DNA of 64,000 bases from Oreohelix idahoensis (taxonomy: Eukaryota > Mollusca > Gastropoda > Stylommatophora > Oreohelicidae), in NCBI GenBank assembly GCA_024509875.1, contig JAMPIV010017567.1:34174-98173 (forward strand), in the 5' to 3' direction. Shown piece by piece: positions 1 through 11,440 of this stretch (positions are counted from its first letter, which is position 1; each line of letters starts with the position of its first letter). The notes beneath the pieces were generated by a model. The model was given only the letters and a program-made list of their open reading frames with translations, was not told the origin of the DNA and searched no databases. A program made the translations under genes and the position numbers.

Positions 1-1
1 T

Positions 2-1789
2 ACTTTTAGACGGTACATTCTTCAACATGCACATGACTCACATTGTGCTGGACATATGGGATATACTCGAACACGATCTCGAGTACTGTCTTCATTCTTT
101 TGGCCAGGAGTGTCAAGAGATATTTCGCAGTATGTACGTTCCTGTACTACATGCCAAGAAGTGAAAGCACGTGGAGCTTTTCACACGGCGCCTATTCAGG
201 CTTGCGATATCTCAGTAAGACCGTTTGACAAGATGGCAATAGATATTATTGGTCCATTGCTACCATCGGCCAGAGGACATAGATTCGTCCTTACGTGCAT
301 TGATTTGTGCACACGATGGCCAGAAGCTATCCCATTAAAGACCACCACTACCACAGATGTAGCTGATGCACTACATCTCATCTTTTCTAGAATAGGGTTT
401 CCTAGAAAACTTTTATCAGACCATGGGTCACAGTTTATATCTGACACCATGAAGGAAGTCATGAAAACTTGGAACATTGATAGGAATTTAAGTAGTATTT
501 ATCATCCTATGAGTAATGGTGCGGTTGAAAGACTTAACCGTACACTTAAACAACTACTACATAAGGTTACTGCTAAGCACCCTCATGACTGGGACAGAGC
601 ACTCCCAGCTGTTCTATTTGCTTATCGGGAGGTACCGCATGAACAAACTGGCTTCTCTCCCGTTGAATTAGTTTTTGGTGCTCCCCCAAGAGGTCCTATG
701 GGACTAATAAAAGACTTATTAATTGACGCAGAGATGACTCAGGACACTCAGTCATCTTACGAGTACGTGATTAATCTTCGGAAAAACATTATTGAGTCTT
801 GCCAGTTGGCAACAGCTTCTTCTGAGGCTGCAAAAGCTAAGGCTCGATCTCTACAAAATAGGTCTCGACGATTACGCCAATTATTCCCAGGCGACGAGGC
901 TTATGTGTTACTTCCTCACAATAACAATAAATTATTGATATCTTGGAATGGTCCTTACAAAGTCATTGATAAAATTTCCGACGTTGATTACGTCTTAGAT
1001 ATCAAGGGACACAAAAAGATATTTCATATTAACATGCTCAAGCAATTTCATACACGTCCTGAACACTTACAGTCAATTTTTCATGAACTAGATGACAACA
1101 CAGTATCTACTTGTTATTATTCTAACTTATCTGTCATCCAGGAAGAAGAATCTTCTTTTCCTGAGGTACAGTTACCGTTACCGGTACCAGTAGTTCAACC
1201 TACTGAATCTTGGCGGGATGTAACCATCTCTTCAACGGTTACACCGCAACAGCGTCTACAGATTGCTAATCTATTACAATCTTATCCAGATGTGTTGACC
1301 GACGTCCCGGGTCGCACATCGGCTATCAGTCATGACATTACTCCTTTCAACAAAATTATAAATTTGTTCTCGCATGAACCAATTTTAAGACTTCCCGATG
1401 CTTCCAAAAGATTTTTCTTACGAACAGATGCTAGTAACTACGGCATTGGTGCATGCCTGCTCCAGAACCATGATGGCATTCTACATCCTACCTTATATAT
1501 TTCAAGAAAGCTAAAGCCGGCAGAAACAAAGTATTCCACAGTCGACAAGGAACTTTTATCTGTGATATGGGCAATAACTAAACTCGAAAAGTTCCTGCTT
1601 GGTGCTCCCTTCACCATACAGACGGACCAACGTGCTGTAGCATCCTTGCGTCGATCTAACCATAAAAGCCAGAAACTCGCCAGATATGCAATCATCCTAC
1701 AGCCATTTGAATTCTCCATTGAACATATTCCTGGCACTGAAAACATTGTGGCGGATGCGTTGTCACGTAATCCTATTGACGACGAATAA
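2..1789 (+). CDS. Element E: GMR1-type Ty3/gypsy pol fragment (integrase + RNase H, RT missing)
   Basis: The frame is open from base 2, so the true start lies left of the window. In order it holds the integrase HHCC zinc finger (GHMGYTR to SCTTC, about nt 30-160), the integrase core with D at 242-244 (MAIDIIGPL), D at 419-421 (SDHGSQF) and E at 527-529 (NGAVERLNR), a DD35E spacing, and a GPY/F-type tail (WNGPYKVIDK, about 945-1040). A short RT N-terminal remnant (YPDVLTDVPGRTS, about 1270-1320) then joins directly to RNase H (RTDASNYGIG, D at 1427-1429; DKELLSVIWA; IQTDQRAV; VADALSRN) and a normal stop. The fingers, palm and YxDD box of reverse transcriptase are absent, with no frameshift at the join. 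Integrase precedes RNase H, the same domain order as element C, but the sequence is a different, divergent family. It is probably non-functional without a helper RT. Gag and protease would lie left of base 1. Confidence 0.9.
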   Translation, partial: TFRRYILQHAHDSHCAGHMGYTRTRSRVLSSFFWPGVSRDISQYVRSCTTCQEVKARGAFHTAPIQACDISVRPFDKMAIDIIGPLLPSARGHRFVLTCIDLCTRWPEAIPLKTTTTTDVADALHLIFSRIGFPRKLLSDHGSQFISDTMKEVMKTWNIDRNLSSIYHPMSNGAVERLNRTLKQLLHKVTAKHPHDWDRALPAVLFAYREVPHEQTGFSPVELVFGAPPRGPMGLIKDLLIDAEMTQDTQSSYEYVINLRKNIIESCQLATASSEAAKAKARSLQNRSRRLRQLFPGDEAYVLLPHNNNKLLISWNGPYKVIDKISDVDYVLDIKGHKKIFHINMLKQFHTRPEHLQSIFHELDDNTVSTCYYSNLSVIQEEESSFPEVQLPLPVPVVQPTESWRDVTISSTVTPQQRLQIANLLQSYPDVLTDVPGRTSAISHDITPFNKIINLFSHEPILRLPDASKRFFLRTDASNYGIGACLLQNHDGILHPTLYISRKLKPAETKYSTVDKELLSVIWAITKLEKFLLGAPFTIQTDQRAVASLRRSNHKSQKLARYAIILQPFEFSIEHIPGTENIVADALSRNPIDDE

Positions 1790-3621
1790 TCAACATTAAC
1801 ATTCCTAAAACATATCAACAATAAAGGAACTAACCTTGCCTTCAATTTAAACTTTATAAACACTATATGCATCACAGAATTGAACTAAAAGACAATCAAG
1901 GTATACATATTGTCATTGAAACTTCGTCTAACGTCCATACACGATATATGAATATTCGTTGAACAATCATGGAACAATATCTGACGACAAGTCGAACTTA
2001 TTATCCGATGTGCACTTAATTCTTGGATGCTGGGATAAATGACATTTCTTTCCAACGTAAACGTTTGAACATTTTTGCCTAAAAGAATTCATCAGGATCA
2101 AGACTACGGATGGATCATCATATCCTATACTAATTAATTAGTTAACTTAACTTCTTAATTGAATTATTATCAATAAAATGAAATGTGAGAAAAAAATGAA
2201 ATGAAAGAACAAAAAAAGAGAACGAAATATAAAAAGAAGAAATTATGAAAAGAGAAAATAAATCTCACACAAGTATTAGATTAATATTTTTTTTTTAATG
2301 TACCTATACATTATTTAGTTAGTTAAATTAGACAGTTATTATTCACTAACACTTAACACACCCAAGTAAGTTAAACTTATATTCGAATTTCTTTCTATTT
2401 CTTCTCACTTATTTTGTCTTTTCTTCTCTCATAACATCGCATTACATTAGAACCTTAATAATTTAACTCTTAGTTTAATTAATTAATTTAATGTTAATTA
2501 GTCAAATTAATTCCTATATGACATACTAATACGACAGACCTTACTTTAATTTAATTCTATCATTCACTATTAACATTGGACATTTATTTAGTTGATATAA
2601 TAATATGTATAATATTGATATATAATATGATTAATGTTAGATGACTATGACAAATAGTTAGTTGACATGACCGCAACACGGTTCTACTCAGAACATCGTC
2701 GGCCATATGTCACAATTGTGTTAAATTTTTTTGAAAAATTGTTAAGTCGGATAGATCTTGAAAAAAAATCTATCGATTTTTTTTCCCCGGTGTACAGGGA
2801 ATTGTTACGGTATATGATATTAACGCCGTCTGCTAAAGGTTATCAGGCGTGCAATTGTAAAGGTTAAGGCATTTAATATATTGCGATAGATGTTTCAATT
2901 ATTGAACGCTCCATACACGATCGATTATGACGTGTATAGCGTTGTTTGGGTCACAGTCGGTAACTAAGAAACGCTACCCTTTGTTACTTGACCGCCAAGC
3001 TGAATAGCTGCGTTTTTCTAACCTTCCAATTCAATGGCATGATATAGCCATTTATATATGCATTTTTTGATGGACCAGGGTCAGTCCTAGAACTCTATAT
3101 GAGAGGGAAATTTATGGAGGTTAGTATTTAACTAGAATTCTCAGAAGGAGAAGAATAATCGTCAAATTCATATGAAATATTCAGACTCGCAGTCTCACTG
3201 TCGGCAGGTAGCCATGTCTAGCTGCGCGTGCATATAGCTGTGATGTTCTGACGACAATACTGCATTGTATCCTTAAACGGACATTGACACGTAAACCAGC
3301 AGTCTACGTTATTGATTAATTTATGCATGACTTATATGGACTTATGTTCTACTCCTATTTGAAATGATCATCCTGTGTGTACAACTGTGAATTAAATGTA
3401 TGGACTCAATGAAATGACTTATCAAATCAATCGTATTCCAAGGTTCAAGTATTGTTCGGAATCTTCCACCCCCGCATTCGCTTAATCTTCCATCGAAGGC
3501 ACGATGCACTATCACTGAATAAAAAAAACTAACATATCAAAGAAAAAACAATGGCCAGAAATTTATAATTGTTTTATTCATATCACATGGAACATTGTTC
3601 AGAGCAAACCACCTTGCAACA
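1790..3621 (+). other. 3' noncoding part of element E, candidate 3' LTR (boundaries not fixed)
   Basis: Very AT-rich DNA with no credible gene. A long purine-rich stretch lies at about 2177-2275 and could include the polypurine tract. Homology to gene family F begins abruptly at about 3622, right after a CA dinucleotide (3620-3621). That suggests the segment ends as an LTR would, and that E was itself inserted into F1. The matching left LTR is outside the window, so neither the LTR start nor a TSD can be read. Confidence 0.35.
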
Positions 3622-3705
3622 TCTGTGTCTATGACGAAATTTAGATATCGGAGTATTGGGCGCTAAAAGATTCCATTCTTTGAGTCGCGAACCGAGTAAT
3701 TCCTC
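3622..3705 (-). pseudogene. F1, distal fragment of uncharacterised multicopy gene (split by element A)
   Basis: This 84-bp piece matches 42731-42815 of the better copy F2 nearly base for base. It continues in 11441-12316 on the other side of element A. The insertion duplicated TCCTC (3701-3705 and 11441-11445). Removing A and one duplicate restores collinearity with F2. Confidence 0.85.
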
Positions 3706-5765
3706 TGTGGTGAAGTGGGATGTTATAAATATTTATAGGGGACTTAGTGTACTGACTGAGATCAGCTGTGAAGGTATCTATATCTAATAAGAGTAGTGTA
3801 TTATAGATAACCTTACTTGCTGCCACATATATATATCTCAGTCAGAATTATTCTGGAATAGTGTGATGACTACGTTGTATGTCTAGGGTATGTGTATGAT
3901 GAAGTGTAAGTCATAACAACAACAGACAGATAAACAATTTAATTTATTCCACCACACTTGACAACACTGTGACACTCACATACATAAAACACTCTACAAG
4001 GATATCTTAAAGGAGTCACTGATAACTTTTCAAATAACAATATGTATTCATTGCTGTCATGAATGAATATGTGTCCTGATTCAAATACAAAGGGAACCAG
4101 GAATCACAATCAATTTTAATTACAAGTTATATGTACAGAATTTATCAATATGAATATTGTAGTGACATATATTATTAAAAGTATCCTATGTGTGTCAGTT
4201 GTGTAGTAGTAATATGAGGTAATACTGGTTTTGTTTTGTTCAAGCTCTGTTGGTATTTGTCATCATGACTTCAATAGTATGTCTTTATTGGAACTAGTAT
4301 TGGAGATGTTCTCAGTTCCTGATATTAAAACAATTTACTTCCCCTCTTAAGTTTATGTTACAATGTTATTTTAAGATGGGGGTACATAATTTTGAGCTCA
4401 GCTGGCCACATCAGCTTATCTTGCGTGATGGCGGCAGGAAAAGACTCCTCTGCTCGATTTCTCCCCTGTGCTCTGGAGACACCTCACTGATAGCTAAATG
4501 GACCAAGGAGTATGCTGTCCGACTCTGGATTCAGCAAAGCTCTGACCAGGTGCTGCTCAATACCATCAAGACCACGGTCCCTCAATTCATAGAATAAACA
4601 CAGATACGTTGACTAGCAATGAATTCTGGCACAATTACTGGCACAAATTCCCATCTGCTTATGTTCCAGGCTTTTATTTAGCAAAAATATGAGCTGGCTT
4701 CAACGCACTGTTGCTTTATCAAGCTTATTTGAACTAGTGGTCTCGAACTAACGCTCCTAAGTGATTATATCAGCGAGTCTGGCCAATGGAGCCACGTTTC
4801 GACAAGTGTTTGAAAAAATTTTACCTTCCTACGTCTCCCCTAACAACCAAAGATAGTATTTATAGTCCGACCAATCGTGTTTAGTCTTATATTTGTTGCG
4901 CTCCAATCAATTTGGAGTTTACATGGTAGGCTATTTCCGTACGTAAGGTTTAAAAAATCTACCACTGAGCGATTCTGATTTTGGGGTGTTGTCTGACAGC
5001 ACCATCATTTTATTTTGGCTATAACTTGTTAATTCCTAGACTATTTGCGTAACGTTTTACATATTCTTTGTCAGCAAGCCCTAAGGAACCCAAATATACA
5101 AATTTAAAAGAGCTAAGTGGCTGCGTTCAAAATATGCAATTTCTTCTACCTTCTGTTTCGAAGATGTGCTGTCTGGGTACTGTAATGTTTTCAAACGTAA
5201 ACCCATCTATTGTCATCTTTTCTAATAAGAGTTTTTCAGGATTTAAAAACCTAACTCTGGGAAGGTTAGTGTTTTTATCACTGTCCGTCCGAAAAAGTTA
5301 GTGCATGTGGCCTTACACGCGTGATAGTAGTAATTGTGTATCGCGTTACGCTTGTTGGGGGTGGCATTAATAGCGAGACGCGTGTTTAATTTTGCATGCG
5401 TTCCTGATTTTCAGCCCTCCCTTCTCTCTATCCTTTAGTCCATCTGTCTTTAGTTACGCCGTGTATAAAATGGAATGAATGAAATATTAAAATTAGGTCA
5501 TTGTTCAGCTTGCGTATCTCACTGTTTTTCCAAGAAATACAGCACACGTTTCATTGAAGAAAGCGGGTAATAATATAGTAGGCTTTTACTATCAACGTGA
5601 AAGCGTTACAATTTGCAGACGAAGCATAAAACAAGGGGGATTTCGAGTACAGTTATTGTGACAGCACCGTTATTTTACCATTGCTCTTTTCTTTATTAGA
5701 ATTTATTTGTTAGGCTTTATATTTACCTGATAATTTATATATGTGGATTAGAATATTTCACGACA
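3706..5765 (-). repeat. Element A 3' LTR
   Basis: Runs from TGTGGTGAAG to TTTCACGACA on the plus strand; in element orientation it reads TGTCGTGAAA...CTTCACCACA. Its pair is at 9377-11440. It is about 320 bp shorter than the B LTR, mainly through loss of an internal segment of roughly 380 bp near 4580 that B has at about 19465-19855. Small ORFs of 80 and 77 codons inside it recur in the other LTR copy only because the LTRs are duplicates; they show no protein signature. Confidence 0.95.
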
Positions 5766-6235
5766 CCTCCCCTCTTAAAACAGACATTATATGTCAGTCC
5801 TTTATTCTATATACACATAGATAAATGTAAGTCAACTTGACTTTACTCTGCTGTGGTGCTATCATGGTTTTATGTAGTTGGGTCCATTCAGAGTAGGCAC
5901 TACTCATGAAATCTGCCTCAGACTTCTACAACCAATAATATATTTCGGTTATGTTACTGAACAGCCGCAAGTGTGAGTGCTTGTCTTAATGCTGCTTCGC
6001 AACCCGTATTCACCATTTCTCTTCTCTGAGTCTGCGCAATGACATGTCCAGAGAACATTATATTTCCCTCAAAATGTACGTATGAGGAGATAACATATAC
6101 CTGGTGATAGCAGAGTTTTCATAGTGGATCCCATAATCTTCTTATTATCCTGTATGAAACATTCGGAATATCCTCAATCAAAGAGGCAACTCAGGGATTA
6201 ATTACGTTCCTCCGAAATGTTTATATCCAACAATT
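5766..6235 (-). other. Polypurine tract and non-homologous filler replacing RT/RNase H in element A
   Basis: Positions 5766-5776 (CCTCCCCTCTT on plus) are the purine tract abutting the 3' LTR; the next about 50 bases match element B. From about 5828 to about 6235 the sequence no longer matches B or C. In the intact relatives this interval encodes the RT palm and thumb and RNase H. The origin of the filler is not recognisable, and it has no credible ORF. Confidence 0.7.
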
Positions 6236-7158
6236 TTGTCTGATCTCAGGTTTTACTGGAATCTGATAGTATCCTTTACTCAGATCCACCCTTGAGAAAT
6301 ATTTAGCTTTATTTAGTCTGGCAAACAGCTGATTTGTATCCGGCAATGGATCCACCTGTCCTTCTGTAATAGCATTCAGTCTCCTGTAATCTATACAGAG
6401 TCTATGTTCTCCAGAGGGCTTCCTTAAGAGTACAACACCGGAACTATATGAGGATTCACTGTGTGAAATAATTCCCTCCTTCAATAGATAGTCTATCTCT
6501 TCCTTCAAAGCTTTCTCCTTAGCAAACGGAATCGAATATGGTTTCATACAGACAGGTGTGGGGTCTATCAGTTTCATATCATATTCCAATAGGTTTGTAT
6601 GCCCTGGTCGATCTGTTAACACCTCTGCATGATTATTTAGAACCTGTTGCACTCTCTCTTTCTGAGTTTTCGTTAAATGTGTACTGATTTTCACCTGTGC
6701 TGCTGTCTCACAGGGTGTAATGGATATTCAAATGATGAAAGTGGTTCCTTTTTCATCTCCATTGCAATGGACAAGGTCAACAAGTGTGTCTCTTCCTGAT
6801 GTTCTCTTTCCAAATATTTCTTCAGGAGATTCACATGATAGATTTTTTCTTTCCCCTTCTTATCTATCTTATAATTTGTTCTAGACACCTTCTCTAGAAC
6901 TGTATATGGACCCTGCCATCCAATTTGTAACTTATTCTGACTCCCGGGCAAAAGAAGCAGTACTTTCTCTCCCACAGCCAAATTTCTGTCTTTCGCCTTC
7001 CTGTTATAATAGGCAGCATGTTTCTTCCTGGCTTGTTTCAAATTTTCATTGGCAAGTTTCCAGCCAGTTTTTTAAACGAGTGGTCAGCTCATTCACATAT
7101 TGGTATGAAGATGTAATGTTTTCCTCTGCCTTTTCATCAGTCCACGTTCTTAACAAAG
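6221..7158 (-). pseudogene. Element A pol remnant: integrase C-terminal tail and RT N-terminal half
   Basis: Two overlapping minus ORFs (7041-6691 and 6694-6221) read through homologous protein with a frameshift at about 6700, where F2-independent copy B is continuous. Visible parts are the integrase tail (WQGPYTVLEKVSRTNYKI), the spacer, then RT fingers (LLRKPSGEHRLCIDYRRLNA, VDLSKGYYQIP). It stops at the equivalent of PEVRPYLAFS; the FMDD catalytic box and everything after are gone. It therefore cannot encode active RT. The reading frame differs from the upstream Gag-fusion ORF, whose stop is at 7159-7161. Confidence 0.9.
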
Positions 7159-9174
7159 CTACATATGGACCTTTAATTTTGTGGACCTATTTGTCCATGC
7201 ACCGGTATGGTCTCTTCCACTCGAAGCTTTATAGTGATGATTTTTCCTCCCAGAATTATCATGCACAAAACGACCGCTACCAATTCTTTTCTTGGGGCTG
7301 TCTCCCCACTTAAAATTCTTGATGAGAGATTTCCTCTCTACATCTTCTTCCTCCAGTTTGTTTAAGTCCGATTGAGGGATTTTCGGCTTATCCTGGGGTA
7401 AGACATCTTTTTGCACTCTCCGCATAGTGGCCATTGTAAAACAGTTAAGTGAAGCTTGTCCGTGAAAAGGGGCTTCCCATTCCATTTGGTCCACTTTATC
7501 AAATTTATATCTCTTTTTATTATCAGGCCTAATTTTGCCCCGTGGCGTGTCCAGGTCCTGATCCATGTTCCCACTTGTGGGTGTTCCCTCATGTGCTATG
7601 CTACACCTTTCTACAAAATTCTCAATGTCCCATCTTGCTTTCGGCCAATAATAATTGTGAGCCACCTTTTGAATGATGGTACCTATCTTCTCATGGTCCC
7701 CATCTGGTTTCACATGTAGGCTCCTTATTAAGTCTGCCCTATATCTTTTAGGAAGTACCAGCTGTCCCTGACCTTTGGATCTAGCTCCAGTCTTCCTATA
7801 CATCAACTTGTTTTTCATGTAAAAATCTCCCTTGCCTGGAGTTGTATGACAAGTTGACAATTTTCTGAAACAAGGCTTGAGTGTTTTATCCCCAGCCTGT
7901 GCCTTCCTCGTCTCTTCTGGAGTGGTATCCAACATAATATCCTCCTCCTGTCTTGAGGTCGACCTGACCTGAAGGGTTGCCATAGACACAGGTTTCCTTC
8001 TGCAACGGTCAGTGTCATGATTGTCCATCTGACAATTCTTACACCACCTTTTTCCTTGGTTGAAAGATTTTCTTTCATCATATTTCCTTTCATCGAATTG
8101 TGGGAATTTATTTTTATTTTCATACCGTGGCCTATCAAATTGGTGCTTACCTTTATTTTGATCCTTAGGATCAAATTTATTAAAGTTCTGTGGTGCCCTA
8201 AAGTTATCCACTTGTTTCTTTTTATTACCTGTTACCTCTGCTTGAGCTGCTTGATACCTTTCAGCAACATTTAGCAACTCACCCAGCCTCTCTGCACCTT
8301 GTTCCATGAGAAACTTTCTCAGGTCTGGAGCCATGGACTCTCTTAATTGCTCTATAAGGACCATTTCCTTAAGGTCTTGGGTTTTCCCCAGAGAAGTCCA
8401 TTTCTCCAAGTATGTCTCTATTCGTGCAGAGAACTGGTGATAGGTTTCACCTGACAGTAGTTTAGCATTCCTAAATTTTTTCCTATAGAATTCTGCATTC
8501 TTTTCATATCTTAACAAAAGAGCCTGCTTTAGCATGTCATAATTTTCCTGATCACCTCTGCTCATTTTTGCAAAAACTTCATAAGCTGCCCCACGAAGTC
8601 CCTGAGATAACTTTAAGCTCCACCTTTCTCTCTCTAACCCATACGTGGTAGCTAATAGTTCATACCTATTTAGGTAGCTCTCTATATCATCGTCTTTCTC
8701 AACAAAATGATCTAAATGAAAATTCATAGCTGAGGTTGAGGCTCCTTGGCTAGCAGTGGCATCAGAGGCAAAGGGACTGGCACCATTTTCAGGAGCATGG
8801 CCTTGAAACTCAAACTCCCTTAGTCGTAACTCATGTTCCCTTTGTAATCTCTTCTCCTCCTTTTCTGCTTCCCTCTCTGCAGTCAATCTTCTTTCTTCTG
8901 CTTCCCTTTCTGCAGCTAATTTCTTCTCTTCCCTTTCTGCAGTCAATCTTCTTTCCTCGGCTTCCAATGCTTTAGCCTCTTTGTCAGCCTCAATCTGCAA
9001 CCTCTTAATTTCTTTTTCAGCCTCTAACTTTCTTTCGGCTTCAAACCTTCTTTCTTCGCGTTCAATAAATTTGTCACATTCCGTAGTGACATAGGCAACC
9101 ATAACTTGCCCATCTAATCCTAACTCTTTTGCAGTCTGAACAGCAGCAGATCGAAATTTGGCCAGGTCCGCCAT
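7159..9174 (-). CDS. Element A ORF1: Gag fused to integrase zinc-finger remnant and an unrelated C-terminal segment
   Basis: 671 codons, starting MADLAKFRSAAVQTAKELG. Residues about 38-125 are a highly charged E/K/R-rich segment, very likely coiled coil. Residues about 150-315 form the Gag capsid region, whose second half (about 225-315; IEQLRESMAPDLRKFLMEQG) resembles a SCAN fold. A CCHC knuckle follows (C-x2-C-x4-H-x4-C, CKNCQMDNHDTDRC). The protease present at this point in C is missing. Next come an integrase finger-like stretch (HNYYWPKARWDIENFVERC), then about 150 residues with no counterpart in C (from about TPTSGNMDQD to KLKVHM). The ORF has no internal breaks in this copy, which suggests recent activity as a structural protein donor or only recent loss. 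Confidence 0.92.
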   Translation of the reverse strand: MADLAKFRSAAVQTAKELGLDGQVMVAYVTTECDKFIEREERRFEAERKLEAEKEIKRLQIEADKEAKALEAEERRLTAEREEKKLAAEREAEERRLTAEREAEKEEKRLQREHELRLREFEFQGHAPENGASPFASDATASQGASTSAMNFHLDHFVEKDDDIESYLNRYELLATTYGLERERWSLKLSQGLRGAAYEVFAKMSRGDQENYDMLKQALLLRYEKNAEFYRKKFRNAKLLSGETYHQFSARIETYLEKWTSLGKTQDLKEMVLIEQLRESMAPDLRKFLMEQGAERLGELLNVAERYQAAQAEVTGNKKKQVDNFRAPQNFNKFDPKDQNKGKHQFDRPRYENKNKFPQFDERKYDERKSFNQGKRWCKNCQMDNHDTDRCRRKPVSMATLQVRSTSRQEEDIMLDTTPEETRKAQAGDKTLKPCFRKLSTCHTTPGKGDFYMKNKLMYRKTGARSKGQGQLVLPKRYRADLIRSLHVKPDGDHEKIGTIIQKVAHNYYWPKARWDIENFVERCSIAHEGTPTSGNMDQDLDTPRGKIRPDNKKRYKFDKVDQMEWEAPFHGQASLNCFTMATMRRVQKDVLPQDKPKIPQSDLNKLEEEDVERKSLIKNFKWGDSPKKRIGSGRFVHDNSGRKNHHYKASSGRDHTGAWTNRSTKLKVHM

Positions 9175-9376
9175 TGTCTATCAGGTAAATTTATACAATG
9201 TCTAACCAACAATTCAATCTCTAAATATATCTAATGGACAACACAGGCACCGTGAGCTCAACCTTATTTAATTCCACCCAAGGATACCTTTTAATTCTTA
9301 TATTCCCTGAAGTGAATTACCCCCAATATTTATAATAGGGAAAGATTCAAAATCCCAAGAGCGAGACCCCAATATA
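9175..9376 (-). promoter_or_regulatory. Element A leader with candidate primer-binding site
   Basis: The leader lies between the 5' LTR and the Gag start. On the minus strand it opens, just inside the LTR, with TATATTGGGGTCTCGCTC. The TGGGGTC stretch is where an LTR element's tRNA primer would pair. It is nearly identical in B (24901-25104). The tRNA species is not certain. Confidence 0.6.
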
Positions 9377-11440
9377 TGTGGTAAAGTGGGATGTTATAAA
9401 TATTTATAGGGGACTTAGTGTACTGACTGAGATCAGCTGTGAAGGTATCTATATCTAATAAGAGTAGTGTATTATAGATAACCTTACTTGCTGCCACATA
9501 TATATATATCTCAGTCAGAATTATTCTGGAATAGTGTGATGACTACGTTGTATGTCTAGGGTATGTGTATGATGAAGTGTAAGTCATAACAACAACAGAC
9601 AGATAAACAATTTAATTTATTCCACCACACTTGACAACACTGTGACACTCACATACATAAAACACTCTACAAGGATATCTTAAAGGAGTCACTGATAACT
9701 TTTCAAATAACAATATGTATTCATTGCTGTCATGAATGAATATGTGTCCTGATTCAAATACAAAGGGAACCAGGAATCACAATCAATTTTAATTACAAGT
9801 TATATGTACAGAATTTATCAATATGAATATTGTAGTGACATATATTATTAAAAGTATCCTATGTGTGTCAGTTGTGTAGTAGTAATATGAGGTAATACTG
9901 GTTTTGTTTTGTTCAAGCTCTGTTGGTATTTGTCATCATGACTTCAATAGTATGTCTTTATTGGAACTAGTATTGGAGATGTTCTCAGTTCCTGATATTA
10001 AAACAATTTACTTCCCCTCTTAAGTTTATGTTACAATGTTATTTTAAGATGGGGGTACATAATTTTGAGCTCAGCTGGCCACATCAGCTTATCTTGCGTG
10101 ATGGCGGCAGGAAAAGACTCCTCTGCTCGATTTCTCCCCTGTGCTCTGGAGACACCTCACTGATAGCTAAATGGACAAAGGAGTATGCTGTCCGACTCTG
10201 GATTCAGCAAAGCTCTGACCAGGTGCTGCTCAATACCATCAAGACCACGGTCCCTCAATTCATAGAATAAACACAGATACGTTGACTAGCAATGAATTCT
10301 GGCACAATTACTGGCACAAATTCCCATCTGCTTATGTTCCAGGCTTTTATTTAGCAAAAATATGAGCTGGCTTCAACGCACTGTTGCTTTATCAAGCTTA
10401 TTTGAACTAGTGGTCTCGAACTAACGCTCCTAAGTGATTATATCAGCGAGTCTGGCCAATGGAGCCACGTTTCGACAAGTGTTTGAAAAATTTTTTACCT
10501 TCCTACGTCTCCCCTAACAACCAAAGATAGTATTTATAGTCCGACCAATCGTGTTTAGTCTTATATTTGTTGCGCTCCAATCAATTTGGAGTTTACATGG
10601 TAGGCTATTTCCATACGTAAGGTTTAAAAAAATCTACCACTGAGCGATTCTGATTTTGGGGTGTTGTCTGACAGCACCATCATTTTATTTTGGCTATAAC
10701 TTGTTAATTCCTAGACTATTTGCGTAACGTTTTACATATTCTTTGTCAGCAAGCCCTAAGGAACCCAAATATACAAATTTAAAAGAGCTAAGTGGCTGCG
10801 TTCAAAATATGCAATTTCTTCTACCTTCTGTTTCGAAGATGTGCTGTCTGGGTACTGTAATGTTTTCAAACGTAAACCCATCTATTGTCATCTTTTCTAA
10901 TAAGAGTTTTTCAGGATTTAAAAACCTAACTCTGGGAAGGTTAGTGTTTTTATCACTGTCCGTCCGAAAAAGTTAGTGCATGTGGCCTTACACGCGTGAT
11001 AGTAGTAATTGTGTATCGCGTTACGCTTGTTGGGGGTGGCATTAATAGCGAGACGCGTGTTTAATTTTGCATGCGTTCCTGATTTTCAGCCCTCCCTTCT
11101 CTCTATCCTTTAGTCCATCTGTCTTTAGTTACGCCGTGTATAAAATGGAATGAATGAAATATTAAAATTAGGTCATTGTTCAGCTTGCGTATCTCACTGT
11201 TTTTCCAAGAAATACAGCACACGTTTCATTGAAGAAAGCGGGTAATAATATAGTAGGCTTTTACTATCAACGTGAAAGCGTTACAATTTGCAGACGAAGC
11301 ATAAAACAAGGGGGATTTCGAGTACAGTTATTGTGACAGCACCGTTATTTTACCATTGCTCTTTTCTTTATTAGAATTTATTTGTTAGGCTTTATATTTA
11401 CCTGATAATTTATATATGTGGATTAGAATATTTCACGACA
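9377..11440 (-). repeat. Element A 5' LTR
   Basis: Starts TGTGGTAAAG and ends TTTCACGACA on plus, directly followed by the TSD TCCTC (11441-11445). It matches the left LTR through its whole length with few substitutions and 1-2 bp indels. The promoter and polyadenylation signals of the element should lie here, but I cannot place them. Confidence 0.95.

Larger units (their letters stand above)
3706..11440 (-). mobile_element. Element A: non-autonomous GMR1-type Ty3/gypsy LTR retrotransposon
   Basis: A complete insertion on the minus strand. It has two TG...CA LTRs of about 2060 bp that differ by only a handful of bases (for example GGTGAAG against GGTAAAG near one end), and a 5-bp TSD TCCTC. 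In coding order: leader with primer site, a 671-codon ORF (Gag plus chimeric C-terminal part), an integrase-tail and RT fragment in another frame, and a purine tract before the 3' LTR. Protease, the integrase core, the RT palm/thumb and RNase H are missing. The near-identical LTRs indicate a recent insertion, so it was probably mobilised by enzymes from other copies. The target was gene copy F1. Confidence 0.95.

Noticed and set aside
4355..5301. ORFs of 80 and 77 codons repeated exactly at 10028-10976
   Set aside because: They lie in the two LTRs of element A and recur only because LTRs are duplicates. They are broken or different in the B LTRs and have no protein signature.
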